From Pontibacter amylolyticus (GTDB lineage Bacteria; Bacteroidota; Bacteroidia; Cytophagales; Hymenobacteraceae): DNA of 64,000 nt. Shown here piece after piece: positions 34,949 through 43,082 of the stretch. Under the pieces are notes generated by a model. The model worked only from the letters and a program-made list of their open reading frames with translations. It did not search any database and was not told the DNA's origin. The DNA is taken from contig NZ_BMFP01000004.1 in the NCBI RefSeq assembly GCF_014638845.1, forward strand, positions 186,001 through 250,000, given 5' to 3'. How positions within the stretch are numbered: the stretch's first letter is position 1; every line of letters begins with the position of its first letter. The position numbers were made by a program, and so were the translations under genes.

Positions 34949-35610
34949 TGTGTAGATTTAATAAGCTGTAATTATTCAAGTGGCTTATCGGTAATTGTCA
35001 TGCCTTCCGGTTAGCCGATTTCTTTACCTCGGCTAGCTGACAATATACCGCATACCTTGCCTAACAGGTATAGCCTCCCAAAACCTAAGCAGGTTTTGTA
35101 AAATGCAATTTGTAATTGTTTATGTTATATAATGAATGTTTACGCGGAAACAGGTCCGGAGTTATTTGACTGTTCAGTTGCGGTTGTCACCGAAAATCAA
35201 ATCGCTTTATTGAGCTAAGTGACGGTGCGTCTACCATCATTATTACTTGTGTTAGTCCCCTTCCTTTGCTACAAACAACGATCTTCATAGACCGGCATCT
35301 TAAACCATCAGAAAGCTGCAGCCTCATACCTAAACAAGGCGGGAAACTGCTTTTCTATTCGTTTGAAACTCAGTCCGAAAGGAGACCAGCTCATAGAGCA
35401 ATGCGCCTTCAATTTGCCGGAAAAGGAACGGGATATAAAAAGTCCGGGCTTTCTATACCTGGGGAAAACGCTTTCTGCACATTTCTGAGTGAGATTTTCT
35501 AATCGTGGGCAAATTATTAGATGTTATATTAAAACATTCCTATAAATAAATGCGTTTATTTGTCTATCCTTATATCATTCACGCATAAAAACATAAAAAG
35601 AAATCTGCTT
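34949..35610. other. Intergenic region, no gene supported
   Basis: About 660 bases upstream of the GHL10 gene. An open frame of 78 codons at 35266-35502 has no start context or family resemblance. Two copies of the AGGTATAG/CTATACCT word are present. The last 100 bases are A+T-rich and should contain the GHL10 promoter, but I cannot fix the boxes. Confidence 0.5.
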
Positions 35611-38349
35611 ATGAAAACACCTTTACTCTCTATTCTCCTCACGCTGGCGCTGTTCCTGAACGGGATGGCCCAAAGCGCGCCCAAGCGGGAGTTCCGTGGC
35701 GCTTGGATCGCGACCTACGCCAACATCGACTGGCCAAACCGGAACCAGACACCAGCCCAGCAGCGGGCCGCCCTTATTTCAATTCTGGATCACCACAAAG
35801 CCACCGGCATCAACGCCATATTCCTGCAGGTGCGCAGCCAATGCGATGCGCTATACGCTAGCCCTATTGAACCCTGGTCCGCTGACCTGACCGGCCTGCA
35901 GGGAAGAGCACCCAGCACACCCTGGGACCCGGTGGCCTTTGCGATCGAGGAGTGCCGCAAGCGAGGCATGGAATTCCACGCCTGGATCAATCCTTACCGC
36001 GCCATTGCCAACTATAACAACATCGGCACCTTCGACCCGAGCCACGTGGCCCGACGCAAGCCGGAGTGGTTGCTGGCAGCCGGCAACCAGCGCATCCTCA
36101 ACCCCGCCTTGCCCGAGGTGCGCGACTACGTGACTTCTGTGATCGAAGACATTGTGACGCGCTACGATGTGGATGGTATTCATTTCGATGACTACTTTTA
36201 TCCGAACGCGACTTTCAACGACGACGCCAACTACCTGGCTGATCCGAGAGGCTTCACGGACCGCGGCGACTGGAGAAGGGATAATGTGAACATGCTTGTG
36301 CAGCAGGTGAGCGAGAGCATCAAGGCTGCAAAACCCTGGGTGAAGTTCGGCATTTCCCCTTCCGGCATTTACCGCAACAGCACCAACCCTGCCATCGGCT
36401 CAGCTACTTCTGGTCTACAGCACTACGTGACGCTTTATGCCGATTCCCGCAAATGGTTGCAGGAAGGCTGGATCGATTACCTGGCCCCACAGGTATACTG
36501 GTACATCGGTCAGCCGGGCGCCAACTACAGTGTGCTCATCCCTTGGTGGAACAACAATGCCTATGGCCGCCACATCTACATCGGGATGGCAGGTTACAAG
36601 GTGAATGACCCGGCACAGGGTGCGCACTGGGCAAACCCGTCGCAGATACCGAACCAGGTACGCATGAACCGCGACGCTGCCCACAGCAACATCTACGGAC
36701 AGGCCATCTACAATACCAGCAGCCTGCGCAGCGCCACCAAACTGGGCTTCCGCGATTCGCTGCGCTACGACTTCTACAGCAAGCCCGCCCTGATGCCCAA
36801 CATGCCATGGCGTGACAACGCGGCACCGGCAACCCCGACAGATCTCATCGCGCAACGCCACGGCAACGACTCGGTGGTCATCACCTGGAACAAGCCTGCT
36901 GATAGCGGCAACGAATTTGATAAGGTAAGGCAGTTTGCCGTATACCGCTCCCTCAGTCCGATGATGGATCCGGAGAACACCGACAACCTGCTGGCCATCA
37001 CCAACACCGCCACCGGCCGGTATACAGACAATGCCGTGCCTTCTGACGCACCTTACTATTACTTTGTGACGGCGCTGGACCGCTTCCACAACGAGAGCGC
37101 GCCTTCTAACGTGAGCGACTACCTGGCGCCGATCATAGCCGGTGTGAGCAACCAGGAGATTGCGCTGGATGCCGCCAACTGCTCCGCCACCCTGCCTGAC
37201 TACACCGGCATGCTGACAATAAGTGACGACGTGTCATTCCCGGACCAGATTACGCTGACGCAGTCACCGGCTGCCGGTACCGCCATCAGTGGTGTTGGAA
37301 CCATGCAGATTACGTTCACGGCAACAGATGCATCGGGCAAGTCCAGCTCCGACAGCTTTACCCTCACCAAGAAAGACGTTACAGCACCGGTTATCCTGGT
37401 TCAGAACATCACGCGCGCACTCAGCAACGGCATCGTCAACATCACGGCGGCTGACCTTGACCTGGGTACCTGGGACAACTGCGGCCTGGATGTGAATGCA
37501 CTCCAGATCTCGCAGAGCAGCTTTGATTGCAGCCACATCGGCGAAAACACCGTGACCCTGACGGCCCGTGACCTAAGCGGCAACGAGGCTTCGGCTACAG
37601 CCGTGGTAACGATCAACGGTGTGGTGCCGCAGGCGGCCATCAGCGTCAACAGAGCGGATAACACCTATACCGGCCTGCCAGACAACACCATCGCCCTGGG
37701 TTATGGCGCGCAAACGCTGACACTCACGGCTACCGACGCGACTTCAGCCGATGCCACCACCCGCTATACCTGGACGCCGGCAACCGGTCTGAGCAGCACA
37801 ACAGGTGTTGTGGCTGAGTTCTCTCCGCAGGCAGCCGGCACCTATACCTTCACCGTGGAGGCAACCAATGCGTATGGCTGTACCTCTACTGCCACCGTTA
37901 CTGTAGAGGTGATCGATGTGCGCTGCGGCGAGAACAACGACAAGGTGCTGGTATACCACAAGACAGGCAGCGCCACGAATCCGGGCAACGGCATTTGCAT
38001 AGCGCCCGAGGCAGTGGCCGCACACCTAAGCAAGGGTAGTGCACTGGGTGGCAATGCTCCTGTTGCAGTTGCAAACAAAGGCCTTGCTCCTGTCCTGAGC
38101 GCTTATCCGAACCCGTTCACCAGTGAGACGACAGTGCAGTTCACGCTGGGCCAGGCAGAAGAGAAAGCGGTGCTGGAGGTATATGACCTGAATGGCAACA
38201 GGGTGGCGCGTCTGTTTGAAGGCAGTGCAGCAGCCGAAAGAGCCTATACCTTCACGCTCAACGGCAGCACTCTTAGAAACAATGTGTACATCGTGCGTCT
38301 GGTAACATCCGGACAGGTACAGACCTTCCGCCTGATGAAGAACAGGTAA
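35611..38349 (+). CDS. Secreted family 10-like glycoside hydrolase (GHL10) with Fn3 and T9SS sorting domains
   Basis: A 912-residue protein: signal peptide (MKTPLLSILLTLALFLNGMAQ), then a GHL10/DUF187 catalytic domain (about 25-400) with REFRGAWIATYANIDWP, FLQVRSQCDALY, FHAWINPYRA, VDGIHFDDYFYP and LAPQVYWYIG. Relatives act on peptidoglycan-type or other glycans. A fibronectin type III domain (PTDLIAQRHG to AVYRSLSP), HYR/PKD-like repeats with CxA and TFTVEATNAYGC follow, and a T9SS type A signal ends the chain (LSAYPNPFTSETTVQF, RLMKNR). An upstream in-frame start lacks a signal peptide, so 35611 is chosen. Probably surface-exposed. Confidence 0.9.
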   Translation: MKTPLLSILLTLALFLNGMAQSAPKREFRGAWIATYANIDWPNRNQTPAQQRAALISILDHHKATGINAIFLQVRSQCDALYASPIEPWSADLTGLQGRAPSTPWDPVAFAIEECRKRGMEFHAWINPYRAIANYNNIGTFDPSHVARRKPEWLLAAGNQRILNPALPEVRDYVTSVIEDIVTRYDVDGIHFDDYFYPNATFNDDANYLADPRGFTDRGDWRRDNVNMLVQQVSESIKAAKPWVKFGISPSGIYRNSTNPAIGSATSGLQHYVTLYADSRKWLQEGWIDYLAPQVYWYIGQPGANYSVLIPWWNNNAYGRHIYIGMAGYKVNDPAQGAHWANPSQIPNQVRMNRDAAHSNIYGQAIYNTSSLRSATKLGFRDSLRYDFYSKPALMPNMPWRDNAAPATPTDLIAQRHGNDSVVITWNKPADSGNEFDKVRQFAVYRSLSPMMDPENTDNLLAITNTATGRYTDNAVPSDAPYYYFVTALDRFHNESAPSNVSDYLAPIIAGVSNQEIALDAANCSATLPDYTGMLTISDDVSFPDQITLTQSPAAGTAISGVGTMQITFTATDASGKSSSDSFTLTKKDVTAPVILVQNITRALSNGIVNITAADLDLGTWDNCGLDVNALQISQSSFDCSHIGENTVTLTARDLSGNEASATAVVTINGVVPQAAISVNRADNTYTGLPDNTIALGYGAQTLTLTATDATSADATTRYTWTPATGLSSTTGVVAEFSPQAAGTYTFTVEATNAYGCTSTATVTVEVIDVRCGENNDKVLVYHKTGSATNPGNGICIAPEAVAAHLSKGSALGGNAPVAVANKGLAPVLSAYPNPFTSETTVQFTLGQAEEKAVLEVYDLNGNRVARLFEGSAAAERAYTFTLNGSTLRNNVYIVRLVTSGQVQTFRLMKNR

Positions 38350-38376
38350 GCCTACAATGGTTTGTTTATGAGAAAG

Positions 38377-38410
38377 CACCTGCCGGGGAATCGGCAGGTG
38401 TTTTTTTTTG
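38377..38410 (+). terminator. Terminator of the GHL10 gene
   Basis: CACCTGCCG (38377-38385) pairs with CGGCAGGTG (38392-38400), followed by nine Ts. Confidence 0.9.
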
Positions 38411-38823
38411 CGGCACTGTACGAGTTTTGGTCCAGTGTGGGCCAGGCTATATCTTAAGTTCCACCATTCAGAGTTTCCCTGGGCCAAGTTGAGAGAAAGG
38501 CAAAGGGATAGCATTCTGCCTTTGCCTCAACTTGCCATGTCTTGTCGGTTTCTCCGGATAACCGTATTTTCCAGGTTGATGCTTGAATCCATTCAAGCTC
38601 CCTATACTAACGTGCCTGGTTTATAGACGTATCTAATTAATAAACCCAAAGGCAGTAGAATGAAAATTCAAGCTGTTGTATCACATAGCGCAGGAGAACC
38701 CTTGTAAATGGCAGGTATAGAATTAGCGGAACCCAACGCTTCCCGAGTTTCTGCCACGATCATAGTGACTGGTGTCAGTGCTATACCTACCTGCCCATTC
38801 CTCACGCTTAAAACACGCAACTA
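38411..38823. other. Intergenic region, no gene seen
   Basis: About 410 bases before the RclA-like gene. It has two copies of the AGGTATAG/CTATACCT word (38712 and 38780 regions). No coding sequence is supported. Confidence 0.5.
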
Positions 38824-40188
38824 ATGGCAAAAACGATAGAGCCGCATTACGACAACCTGATCATAGGTTTTGGCAAAGGAGGGAAGACCCTGGCTGCCTG
38901 GCTGGCTAAAAAAGGAGAACAGGTGTCTCTTGTTGAAAAGTCTGATAAAATGTACGGCGGGGCCTGTATCAATGTCGCCTGCATTCCCACAAAAGCGTTG
39001 ATAAAAAAGGCCGAAGAAAAAATGCCTTATCAGAAGGCATACGGACTGAAAAATGAGCTGACTTCTTTTCTCAGAGAGCTCAACTATGATAACGTTGAAA
39101 AATTGCCCGCGGCAACCGTGATAACGGGCGAAGCCTCATTTGTTACGGCTAATGAAGTGCTGGTAAAAATCATCGGCAAGGATAAGGGAGAAAAGCGGAT
39201 CACGGCCAACCGGATTTTCATCAACACGGGCTCGCAACCCTTTGTACCGCCGATACCAGGTATAGACACCGCCAAAAATGTTTACACCAGTATTTCTTTA
39301 CTGGAGCAATCCACGCTTCCAGAAAAGCTGGTCATCATTGGCGGAGGATTTATCGGGCTGGAGTTTGCCGATATGTATGCCAAGTTCGGAGCAGAGGTAA
39401 CCGTTCTGGACAGCGCTGACGAATTCTTACCCCAGGAAGATGAGGATGTGGCGGATGAAGTATATAAAGTACTAACTAGCAGGAAAATTAATATCGTGAC
39501 GGCGGCAACTGTTCAGAAAGTAGAAAACACGGAAGGTGATAAAGTAAAGGTGGAGTATAAAGATAAAACCGGGGAAACGGTCTCGCTGCAGGCCTCGGCT
39601 CTCCTTATAGCTACCGGCAGAAAACCTATGACGGAGGGCCTGAACCTGGAAGCCGCCGGCATCAGGACCGACAAAAAGGGCTACATCGAGGTAGATGAGT
39701 CTCTAAAAACAAACGTCCACAATATATGGGCATTGGGCGATATCAATGGTGGCCCGCAGTTCACCTATATTTCGCTGGATGATTTTCGGATCGTCCGGGA
39801 TCAATTATCAGATGCTGACTATACCACTGTGGAGCAAAGAAAGCAGGTCGCTTCGTCGGTTTTTATTACGCCCCCCTTAGCGCACATCGGGTTGCGGGAG
39901 CGAGAGGCCGTTGAGAAAGGGTATGAGATTAAAGTGGCTAAACTTCCGGCAACCAGTGTGGTCAGGGCAAGGATAGATTGCAACACAAGCGGTTTGCTAA
40001 AAACGGTGGTGGACAAGAAAACAAATAAGATCTTAGGCTGCATCCTGTTCTGTACAGGTGCAAATGAAATGATTAATACCATTCAGGTGGCCATCAACTG
40101 CGGCTTGGATTACCAAGAAGTTAGAGATACCATTTATACCCACCCGTCCATGACAGAGGCTTTTAACGATCTGTATGCTCAGATTTGA
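38824..40188 (+). CDS. RclA-like flavoprotein disulfide reductase
   Basis: A 454-residue class I pyridine nucleotide-disulfide oxidoreductase. FAD-binding IIGFGKGG is at about 13-20, the redox pair CINVAC (Cys48 and Cys53, in the GACINVACIPTK context), the NAD(P) motif IIGGGFIGLEFA, ATGRKP, and ALGDINGGPQFTY. The C-terminal dimerisation domain ends in the HPSMTEAFNDL signature. The CINxxCIPTK form and the short C-terminus match RclA/hypothiocyanous acid reductases rather than lipoamide dehydrogenase or MerA. Such enzymes protect from HOSCN or reactive chlorine and copper stress. Base use is a little richer in A+T than the upstream genes. Confidence 0.88.
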   Translation: MAKTIEPHYDNLIIGFGKGGKTLAAWLAKKGEQVSLVEKSDKMYGGACINVACIPTKALIKKAEEKMPYQKAYGLKNELTSFLRELNYDNVEKLPAATVITGEASFVTANEVLVKIIGKDKGEKRITANRIFINTGSQPFVPPIPGIDTAKNVYTSISLLEQSTLPEKLVIIGGGFIGLEFADMYAKFGAEVTVLDSADEFLPQEDEDVADEVYKVLTSRKINIVTAATVQKVENTEGDKVKVEYKDKTGETVSLQASALLIATGRKPMTEGLNLEAAGIRTDKKGYIEVDESLKTNVHNIWALGDINGGPQFTYISLDDFRIVRDQLSDADYTTVEQRKQVASSVFITPPLAHIGLREREAVEKGYEIKVAKLPATSVVRARIDCNTSGLLKTVVDKKTNKILGCILFCTGANEMINTIQVAINCGLDYQEVRDTIYTHPSMTEAFNDLYAQI

Positions 40189-40313
40189 CATCAATGCAAA
40201 AATAGATCAAAACTATATCTTCAGAGGGCGATAGGTCAAAGAGTTTTGGTATTTGGCCGTGCTATAAAATGCCTGAGCTATACCTGAGTAAGCTAAATCA
40301 ATTGTAGCAAACA

Positions 40314-40349
40314 GAAAAAGCCCCCTAGCGTGCTGCTAAGAGGCTTTTC
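40314..40349 (+). terminator. Terminator of the RclA-like gene
   Basis: Imperfect hairpin GAAAAAGCC...CTAGC / GCTAAGA GGCTTTTC with a GTGCT loop. The T-tract is short because it is followed by CAAG. Confidence 0.6.
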
Positions 40350-40352
40350 AAG

Positions 40353-40368
40353 TGGTCGCGAAGGGAGT
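40353..40368 (-). other. Candidate attachment site resembling a tRNA 3' end
   Basis: Read on the minus strand the sequence is ACTCCCTTCGCGACCA, which fits the 3' half of a T-stem, a 7-base acceptor strand, a discriminator base and CCA. No tRNA body continues to the right. It lies exactly where the octamer-rich core stops and about 170 bases before the integrase gene. The intact tRNA should then be at the far end of the element, outside the window. Inference from shape only. Confidence 0.4.
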
Positions 40369-40535
40369 CATAACTTTGCACTTATTGACATTAATATGCA
40401 CCCTGTTTGCTTATAATAGCCCTTTTTTGTAAATTTAGGTATGTTTTTGGAAGCAGCTAGAAGCAGGTAAATGTAGAAAATGTTTTACCTTTTGTTTTAC
40501 CTGTTACTGGTTGCTTGCCTAATTTACTTGTAGAT

Positions 40536-41744
40536 ATGGCCACAGTAAAACTTATTTTCAAAATAGAGAAAGTTGACTCAGCAGGGGAGGTGCCTCTTTA
40601 CCTAAGAATAACCAAAGATAGGAAGTCCAGGTACGTTTCATTAGGCGTAAAGATAAACCCAGATAAACATTGGAATGAAAAGGACAGAAAGGTTAAAAAA
40701 TCTCATCCTAACTCACAAAGGTTAAACAACTTTATTGCCCAGAAGATAGCTGAGGCAGAGGGGTTAGCACTCTCTCTTGAAACATCTGCCAAACCTGCAT
40801 CATCAAAGAGTATAAAGGATACTCTTAAGGGAGCTGCTTCTACAAGCTTCTTGAAGTACGCCGACACCTATATTGATACGATTGAGAAGAAAGGCAAAAT
40901 CAGTACTGCAACTAAGGCTAGAGCTATTATTGCTAAGTTAAGAGCCTATCTGGGTACTAAAGAACTTCACTTTGAGGAAATCACAGTTAGCTTCCTTAAG
41001 GCTTACGAGCACCACCTCAGCCATAAGTTAGGCAACAGTACGAACACAATTCATGCGAATCTGAAAGTTATAAGAAGACTCTTTAACGAGGCCGTCAGTG
41101 AGGACTTGATTCCATTCGAGAAGAACCCTTTTCTTAAATATAAGCTTAAGCTGACTAAGACAGTTAAAAACTTCCTTACTGAGGAGGAGCTAAAGGCTTT
41201 GGAAGACTTTGAGATTACTGCAGGTACTATGAAGTGGCACCATAGAAATATGTATGTGTTTGCAGCCTATGCAGGTGGCGTTAGAATTTCAGATGTACTT
41301 TTGCTTAAATACAAGCATTTCGACGGCGAGAGAATACTGTTAGATACTTACAAGACGGGGAGTACTATATCAGTCAAGTTGCCCCAGAAAGCATTGGATA
41401 TAATAAACCTATATGTAAAGGATAAACCCAATGCTGACGAGTTTATCTTTCCTATATTAAAGGCTAATAAGGAGTATAAAGACCCTAAAGTGCTCTTTAG
41501 AGCTATCTCTTCCGCAACAGCCTACGCCAACAAGAATCTTAAGAGTATAGCGGAAAAGCTTGAGTTTAGCCACAATCTGAACTTTCACTCTAGTAGACAT
41601 ACATGGGCAACTAGAGCACTTCGAAAAGGTATGCGGATAGAGTATGTTTCTAAGCTAATGGGGCATAGCTCTATAAAAACTACTCAGATATATGCTAAGA
41701 TTGTGTCTGAAGAGCTAGATAAGGCGATGGAAGTTTTTGATTAG
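40536..41744 (+). CDS. Tyrosine recombinase / site-specific integrase
   Basis: A 402-residue integrase of the Bacteroidota conjugative-transposon type: N-terminal Arm-DNA-binding domain (VPLYLRITKDRKSRYVSLGVKI), phage-integrase SAM-like domain at about 100-200, and catalytic domain with AGGVRISDVLLL (Arg), HSSRHTWATRALRKGM (His-x-x-Arg), MGHSSIKTTQIYAKI (His, Tyr nucleophile). The whole R-H-R-H-Y set is present, so it is likely active. The start is the ATG at 40536; an upstream TTG is less plausible. Its stop overlaps the GTG of the next gene (TAGTG), so the two are translationally coupled. Confidence 0.93.
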   Translation: MATVKLIFKIEKVDSAGEVPLYLRITKDRKSRYVSLGVKINPDKHWNEKDRKVKKSHPNSQRLNNFIAQKIAEAEGLALSLETSAKPASSKSIKDTLKGAASTSFLKYADTYIDTIEKKGKISTATKARAIIAKLRAYLGTKELHFEEITVSFLKAYEHHLSHKLGNSTNTIHANLKVIRRLFNEAVSEDLIPFEKNPFLKYKLKLTKTVKNFLTEEELKALEDFEITAGTMKWHHRNMYVFAAYAGGVRISDVLLLKYKHFDGERILLDTYKTGSTISVKLPQKALDIINLYVKDKPNADEFIFPILKANKEYKDPKVLFRAISSATAYANKNLKSIAEKLEFSHNLNFHSSRHTWATRALRKGMRIEYVSKLMGHSSIKTTQIYAKIVSEELDKAMEVFD

Positions 41745-42709
41745 TGTCAAACCCAGTACCAATGATTGAGAAAGCTAGAAAGTTTAGTAAGCTATTCAAT
41801 AGCTTAAACAGACTTAATGAGTTGTTGAGACGAGATTACCATGCCTTTTTAAAACGTGAGGAGCTATCATCTAACAGCTCTCACGAGCAGTATGTAGAAA
41901 GCGCCACTGACAGACTTAAGGCTGAGCTTAGAGCCATTTGCCGAGCAATACGGGTCAAAAGCTTGCTAGATTATCAAAGGGTAAAGCCTGATATCTATAT
42001 ACTATATCTTCTCTTCAAGTACCTCAGAAAACAATCTAACACCTTACTACAAGAATGTAAACAAGAACTAGCACATCTAAGTGATGAAATGAATCTGGAT
42101 GTCGCTAAAGATTTTTATCTCTCCCAAAACAAATCAGAGCAGGAAGCAACAATCTTAGCAAGTAGAGATGTAGAGAGTAGTGCAATAGAGTATCAATTCG
42201 CAGAAAAGGTACTCCTATCGTTTCTAAAGAAGTCTAAAGTTATTATTAATGATGTATATGAGGATTTTAGCGCTTCTAATGCATTCCTTTTAGAAGACGT
42301 ATCCAAACAGGCCTTGGAAATAGATAGTGCTACTGCACGAATCGGGAGGCTACTGCAACTACCAGATGATAAATTCAGCAAAGCTATCACCAACGCGGAA
42401 TTTGGCAATCCTGAAGATGGTAGGTACAAGAAGTATAAGAAACCTCAATTGACGGTAGAGCAGGTCATAATTCTCTTCCTTGCATTGAAAGATACACAAG
42501 GTATTAGCCCACATGTAGGTAAGCAAGCTCTGTCCTATCATTTAGCACGGATTACGAATCATTCTGAGAATACATTAGCACAGGGGGTAAGTAAGTTTGA
42601 AGAAATTTTAAATGAGCACAAACGTGGGCATGATGCCTACAACGGGTATACGGTAATAGAATACCTAAACAAGGTTATCAAATGGATAGACGATAAAATT
42701 GATAAATAA
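41744..42709 (+). CDS. Unknown protein translationally coupled to the integrase
   Basis: A 321-residue, mostly helical soluble protein rich in Lys, Glu and Leu. I recognise no family. The GTG at 41744 overlaps the integrase stop; an internal ATG at 41762 is also possible. The position right after an integrase and ahead of an excisionase-like gene matches that of the small regulators (RteC-like and others) in Bacteroidota mobile elements, but no similarity can be claimed from reading. The C-terminal half (LTVEQVIILFLALKDTQG, ALSYHLARITN) may be a helical DNA-binding or dimerisation domain. Confidence 0.75.
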   Translation: MSNPVPMIEKARKFSKLFNSLNRLNELLRRDYHAFLKREELSSNSSHEQYVESATDRLKAELRAICRAIRVKSLLDYQRVKPDIYILYLLFKYLRKQSNTLLQECKQELAHLSDEMNLDVAKDFYLSQNKSEQEATILASRDVESSAIEYQFAEKVLLSFLKKSKVIINDVYEDFSASNAFLLEDVSKQALEIDSATARIGRLLQLPDDKFSKAITNAEFGNPEDGRYKKYKKPQLTVEQVIILFLALKDTQGISPHVGKQALSYHLARITNHSENTLAQGVSKFEEILNEHKRGHDAYNGYTVIEYLNKVIKWIDDKIDK

Positions 42710-42769
42710 TAAAATTTAACCCCCATTTCTTAAGGGACAGCCTGCTATTTTCCCCCGTAGCTTTGCTTC

Positions 42770-43078
42770 ATGTTAAATCAAAAGTTAATAAACATGACGC
42801 AAGTACATCTTTTAGCCGAGGGGGACTTTCAACTGTTGTTGAATAAACTCCACTCCATAGAGGCTAATATCAAATCAACACAAGAGAAAAGTCTGGCCGA
42901 TACATGGCTGGACAATGAACAGCTGATGAAGCTGCTCAATGTAAGTCGACGTACCCTGCAAAACTGGCGAGACCAAGGATTGGTTAGCTTCAGTCAGGTG
43001 GGTAGTAAGATTTACTACAATCGAAAGGACGTAGACTCCTTTCTTAATAAACATATCCAAAAATCTTTTAACGAATAA
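42770..43078 (+). CDS. Excisionase-like helix-turn-helix protein
   Basis: A 102-residue protein. The C-terminal half is a winged HTH_17/MerR-like domain: WLDNEQLMKLLNVSRRTLQNWRDQG and a YYNRKDVDSFLNKH wing. These are regular in Bacteroidota mobile elements, where they act as excisionase or regulators next to integrases. The N-terminal 35 residues are polar helix. A second in-frame ATG at 42794 is possible. It sits 4 bases before the DUF3987 gene, probably one operon. Confidence 0.85.
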   Translation: MLNQKLINMTQVHLLAEGDFQLLLNKLHSIEANIKSTQEKSLADTWLDNEQLMKLLNVSRRTLQNWRDQGLVSFSQVGSKIYYNRKDVDSFLNKHIQKSFNE

Positions 43079-43082
43079 CGAA

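Larger units (their letters stand above)
77..40285. repeat. Dispersed AGGTATAG / CTATACCT octamer, iterated over the whole core region
   Basis: The octamer and its reverse complement appear from 77-84 to 40278-40285 at short intervals, in coding and non-coding DNA and in both orientations. By eye I listed about 50 copies; chance would give about one. The extended form is usually CAGGTATAGC. In genes it is often read as CTA-TAC-CTG (Leu-Tyr-Leu) or GGT-ATA-GCC (Gly-Ile-Ala). Between 40.3 and 59.6 kb I find no exact copy; two occur later (59621 and 61339). Confidence 0.8.

Noticed and set aside
35266..35502. 78-codon open frame before the GHL10 gene
   Set aside because: No homology signal, weak start, and it contains a copy of the dispersed octamer.
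40351..40425. Complete tRNA gene at the island border
   Set aside because: Only a 3'-end-like segment is present; no anticodon or D arm follows.
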